Source: Gammaproteobacteria bacterium
Lineage (GTDB): Bacteria; Pseudomonadota; Gammaproteobacteria; BMS3Bbin11
Direction: 5' to 3'
Length of the DNA: 8,614 nt
Assembly (NCBI GenBank): GCA_030597275.1
Contig: JAUVSB010000053.1
Coordinates: forward strand, 1 to 8,614
A model generated the notes under the pieces. That model saw only the letters and a program-made list of their open reading frames with translations. It was not told the origin of the DNA and did not search any database. This document shows positions 7,077 through 8,614 of the stretch, one piece after another. The position numbers were made by a program, and so were the translations under genes. Each line of letters opens with the position of its first letter. Position 1 is the stretch's first letter.

Positions 7077-8014
7077 GCCGGCACCCTGTCGACAGCCAGG
7101 CGCTCAGCTACCCGCATAATGGCACTGCGTGCACGCGGATTTTCTTTAATTTCGCCTGCAGTCGCCCGTACAGGCTTGCCGATCAGGCGCAAGCTGGGCG
7201 TACGTTCAGCATCACGTATTGGAATTTCTTTAGGCAGATCATCCCCCCTGGCCTCATCACGCATAAATCTTTTAACGATGCGGTCTTCCAGCGAATGAAA
7301 ACTGATAGCCAGTAAACGACCGCCATCACACAATGCATCCAGGGCAACAGGCAATACGCTTGCTATCTCTTCCAGCTCCTTATTGATACGAATTCGAATG
7401 GCCTGAAAACTTCTTGTCGCTGGATGTTTATCCTGCTCGCGGGCAGGAACAATCTCTTTAATCAGGGCAACAAGTTGTGCCGTTGTTTCAATGGGCTTTT
7501 CAGCACGGGCATCAACTATTGCCCAGGCAATACGATGAGCATGTTTCTCTTCCCCAAAACGTCGCAGCACATCCCTGATTTCATGGTGTTCTGCCGTAGC
7601 CAGCCACTCGGCTGCACTGGGGTGATCTTCGGGGTTCATACGCATATCCAGTGGACCAGCCTGCATGAAACTAAATCCACGAGAGGCATCATCAAGCTGC
7701 GGTGAGGATACGCCAAAGTCAAACAGGATTCCGTTTAAGCACTCGCCCTGCTCGAAAATTTTGTCCAGGGATGAGAAATTTGCCTGCCTGACCTGAACCC
7801 GTGAGTCATTAAGGAAGCGCTTTGTTACTGCTGCTACAGCCTGTGGGTCACGATCGATAGCGAGAATGCGCCCATCCGGGCCAAGCTGTTCAAGTACTGC
7901 AGCGACATGGCCGCCGCGACCAGCCGTCGCATCCAGATAGTATCCATCCTCACGGATATTCATTGCCTCAACAACCTCCTCCAGCAGGACGGGGCGATGA
8001 TAATGTTCTGTCAT
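7073..8014 (-). CDS. rsmH: 16S rRNA (cytosine(1402)-N(4))-methyltransferase RsmH
   Basis: S-adenosylmethionine-dependent enzyme that N4-methylates C1402 in the decoding centre of 16S rRNA; formerly called MraW. The 313 residues equal the E. coli length. Motifs in order: HRPVLLEE near the N-terminus, SAM-binding DATAGRGGH (28-36), AIDRDPQA (52-59), LFDFGVSSPQLDD (97-109), RGFSF and GPLDMRM, HPATRSFQAIRI (197-208), ISFHSLEDRIVK (237-248) and the C-terminal ENPRARSA (291-298). The start at 8014 is preceded by AGG with a 7-base spacer and lies 8 bases after the mraZ stop. The frame stays open a further 24 codons into mraZ, but those arginine-rich residues are not part of the family. The gene sits second in the dcw operon, as in most bacteria that have it; it has no direct role in wall synthesis. 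Confidence 0.98.
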   Translation of the reverse strand: MTEHYHRPVLLEEVVEAMNIREDGYYLDATAGRGGHVAAVLEQLGPDGRILAIDRDPQAVAAVTKRFLNDSRVQVRQANFSSLDKIFEQGECLNGILFDFGVSSPQLDDASRGFSFMQAGPLDMRMNPEDHPSAAEWLATAEHHEIRDVLRRFGEEKHAHRIAWAIVDARAEKPIETTAQLVALIKEIVPAREQDKHPATRSFQAIRIRINKELEEIASVLPVALDALCDGGRLLAISFHSLEDRIVKRFMRDEARGDDLPKEIPIRDAERTPSLRLIGKPVRATAGEIKENPRARSAIMRVAERLAVDRVPA

Positions 8015-8022
8015 CGCACCAC

Positions 8023-8481
8023 CTATAATGAAAGTGATTCTAGTTCGACGAGCATAGGTCCTTCGCCTAAACCGTCTTCCATCCATTCATCACGTTGAGC
8101 TGTCCAGTTACCCTCATCCCATAACTCAAACTTATTTCCCTGGCCAGTCAGTACAACGTGTTTTTTCAGCTGTGCAAACTCACGCAGGGGCGGGGGCAGT
8201 AAAAGACGCCCACTGGCATCCATGTCAACATCCGCGGCCTGGCCTATAAAGAATCGTTTGAGTTTTGCGGCAACCGGGTTAAATGAAGGCAGGGCAGTAA
8301 CCTCTGCCTCAATGCGCTCCCATTCCGTCAAGGTGTAAAGCCACAAACAGCGGTCGCTGGTATTATTGACCGTAACAACCATTTGGCTATCAGTAATCGA
8401 ACGCAATTCCTCACGATAGCGAGTAGGGATGGCAATTCTCCCCTTGCTGTCCAGATTAACCTGATTCACTCCTCTAAACAT
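8023..8481 (-). CDS. mraZ: transcriptional regulator MraZ
   Basis: DNA-binding protein of the SpoVT-AbrB-like superfamily, first gene of the dcw operon. In E. coli MraZ represses its own promoter, and therefore the operon, by binding TGGGN repeats. The 152 residues equal the E. coli length and contain the two expected half-repeats, DSKGRIAIPTRYR (11-23) and DASGRLLLPPPLR (88-100), each with the DxxxR signature, plus GNKFELWDE (115-123). I chose the ATG at 8481 because the product begins MFRGVNQVNLDSKGR, as in the family, with AAGTGG 6 bases upstream. An ATG one codon earlier (8484) directly abuts the GGTGG and is less likely. The frame remains open upstream to 8580, but that stretch contains the promoter elements and would start at the -35 box. 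Tandem TGGGT repeats just upstream match its expected binding sites, so autoregulation is likely. Confidence 0.97.
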   Translation of the reverse strand: MFRGVNQVNLDSKGRIAIPTRYREELRSITDSQMVVTVNNTSDRCLWLYTLTEWERIEAEVTALPSFNPVAAKLKRFFIGQAADVDMDASGRLLLPPPLREFAQLKKHVVLTGQGNKFELWDEGNWTAQRDEWMEDGLGEGPMLVELESLSL

Positions 8482-8524
8482 CATCCACCACTTGGTCGTG
8501 TCGTTTTGCTTATTGCGGTAAAAA

Positions 8525-8554
8525 TTACCCACTTTTACCCACTTTTCGACACTA
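8525..8554 (-). promoter_or_regulatory. tandem 10-bp repeats, probable MraZ operator
   Basis: Two identical adjacent copies of AAGTGGGTAA occupy 8544-8535 and 8534-8525, preceded by a degenerate copy TAGTGTCGAA at 8554-8545. The TGGGT cores are separated by exactly 5 bases, the arrangement known for E. coli MraZ boxes (TGGGN direct repeats). The array overlaps the -10 and the expected start site, so a bound MraZ oligomer would be expected to block transcription. Another TGGGA lies in the promoter spacer at 8563-8559, about 22 bases upstream of the nearest perfect core. Confidence 0.8.
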
Positions 8555-8580
8555 TAAGTCCCAGAAACAGGATTTGTCAA
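8551..8580 (-). promoter_or_regulatory. sigma70-type promoter of the dcw operon (Pmra)
   Basis: On the minus strand a perfect -35 TTGACA (8580-8575) is followed by -10 TATAGT (8556-8551, five of six consensus bases) with an 18-base spacer. TTATAG one base earlier would give 17. Transcription should start near 8544, giving a leader of roughly 60 bases before mraZ. Upstream of the -35 the minus strand is rich in A and T runs (8591-8610), resembling an UP element. This is the only strong promoter I see in the window and could drive all eight genes. Confidence 0.8.
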
Positions 8581-8614
8581 GTGATGACCTGAATTTTTTC
8601 TTTAAAAACAGTGA

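Noticed and set aside
8015..8086. 24-codon upstream extension of rsmH
   Set aside because: It overlaps the end of mraZ in another frame and is arginine-rich. The ATG at 8014 gives exactly the 313-residue family length with a good ribosome site.
8484..8493. AAGTGGTGGA beside the mraZ start as a fourth MraZ box
   Set aside because: It lacks the TGGGN core, is 41 bases from the array and out of register, and is better explained as the ribosome site.
8482..8580. 33-codon upstream extension of mraZ
   Set aside because: It would start within the -35 box and run through the operator repeats; the shorter form matches the family N-terminus.
1..8614. Hidden mobile element, CRISPR array, RNA gene or defence system
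   Set aside because: The window is filled by eight continuous core genes on one strand. No long direct or inverted repeats, tRNA-like folds or foreign genes were seen.

Overview
The window is a stretch of the division and cell wall (dcw) cluster of a Gram-negative bacterium, almost certainly a gammaproteobacterium. The gene order is mraZ-rsmH-ftsL-ftsI-murE-murF-mraY-murD. Protein lengths for MraZ (152 aa), RsmH (313 aa) and MraY (360 aa) equal those I recall for Escherichia coli, and MraY can be aligned to it by eye with few gaps. MurE carries the DNPR motif of enzymes that add meso-diaminopimelate. The order or genus cannot be fixed from this sequence alone. Base composition looks moderate and even, and there is no tRNA, mobile element, CRISPR array or foreign-looking insert.

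All eight genes lie on the minus strand, so the operon reads from the right edge to the left. At the right end (about 8520-8610) is a sigma70-type promoter with -35 TTGACA and -10 TATAGT. Overlapping the -10 and the expected start of transcription are tandem 10-bp repeats containing TGGGT, which look like operators for MraZ, the product of the first gene. Then follow mraZ (8481-8023), rsmH (8014-7073), ftsL (7076-6813), ftsI (6816-5074), murE (5077-3566), murF (3569-2202), mraY (2198-1116) and murD (from 998, cut by the left edge). Four successive junctions from rsmH to murF are 4-base ATGA or GTGA stop/start overlaps, and the mraZ-rsmH and murF-mraY gaps are 8 and 3 bases. This implies one transcript with coupled translation. 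The exception is the mraY-murD junction, which has 117 bases between the chosen start and the preceding stop.

Together the genes form a peptidoglycan and division module. MurD, MurE and MurF add D-Glu, meso-DAP and D-Ala-D-Ala to UDP-MurNAc-L-Ala in the cytoplasm. MraY moves the finished phospho-MurNAc-pentapeptide to undecaprenyl phosphate, giving lipid I. FtsI crosslinks septal peptidoglycan and FtsL helps control it in the FtsQLB/FtsWI assembly. RsmH methylates 16S rRNA, and MraZ regulates the operon.

I found no previously undescribed system; this is an ordinary core-genome region. The points worth a second look are the MraZ-box array, the open mraY-murD gap with an AT-rich palindrome and alternative MurD starts, and the very short cytoplasmic end of FtsL. 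Two start choices (murE GTG/ATG, murF double ATG) are also ambiguous.
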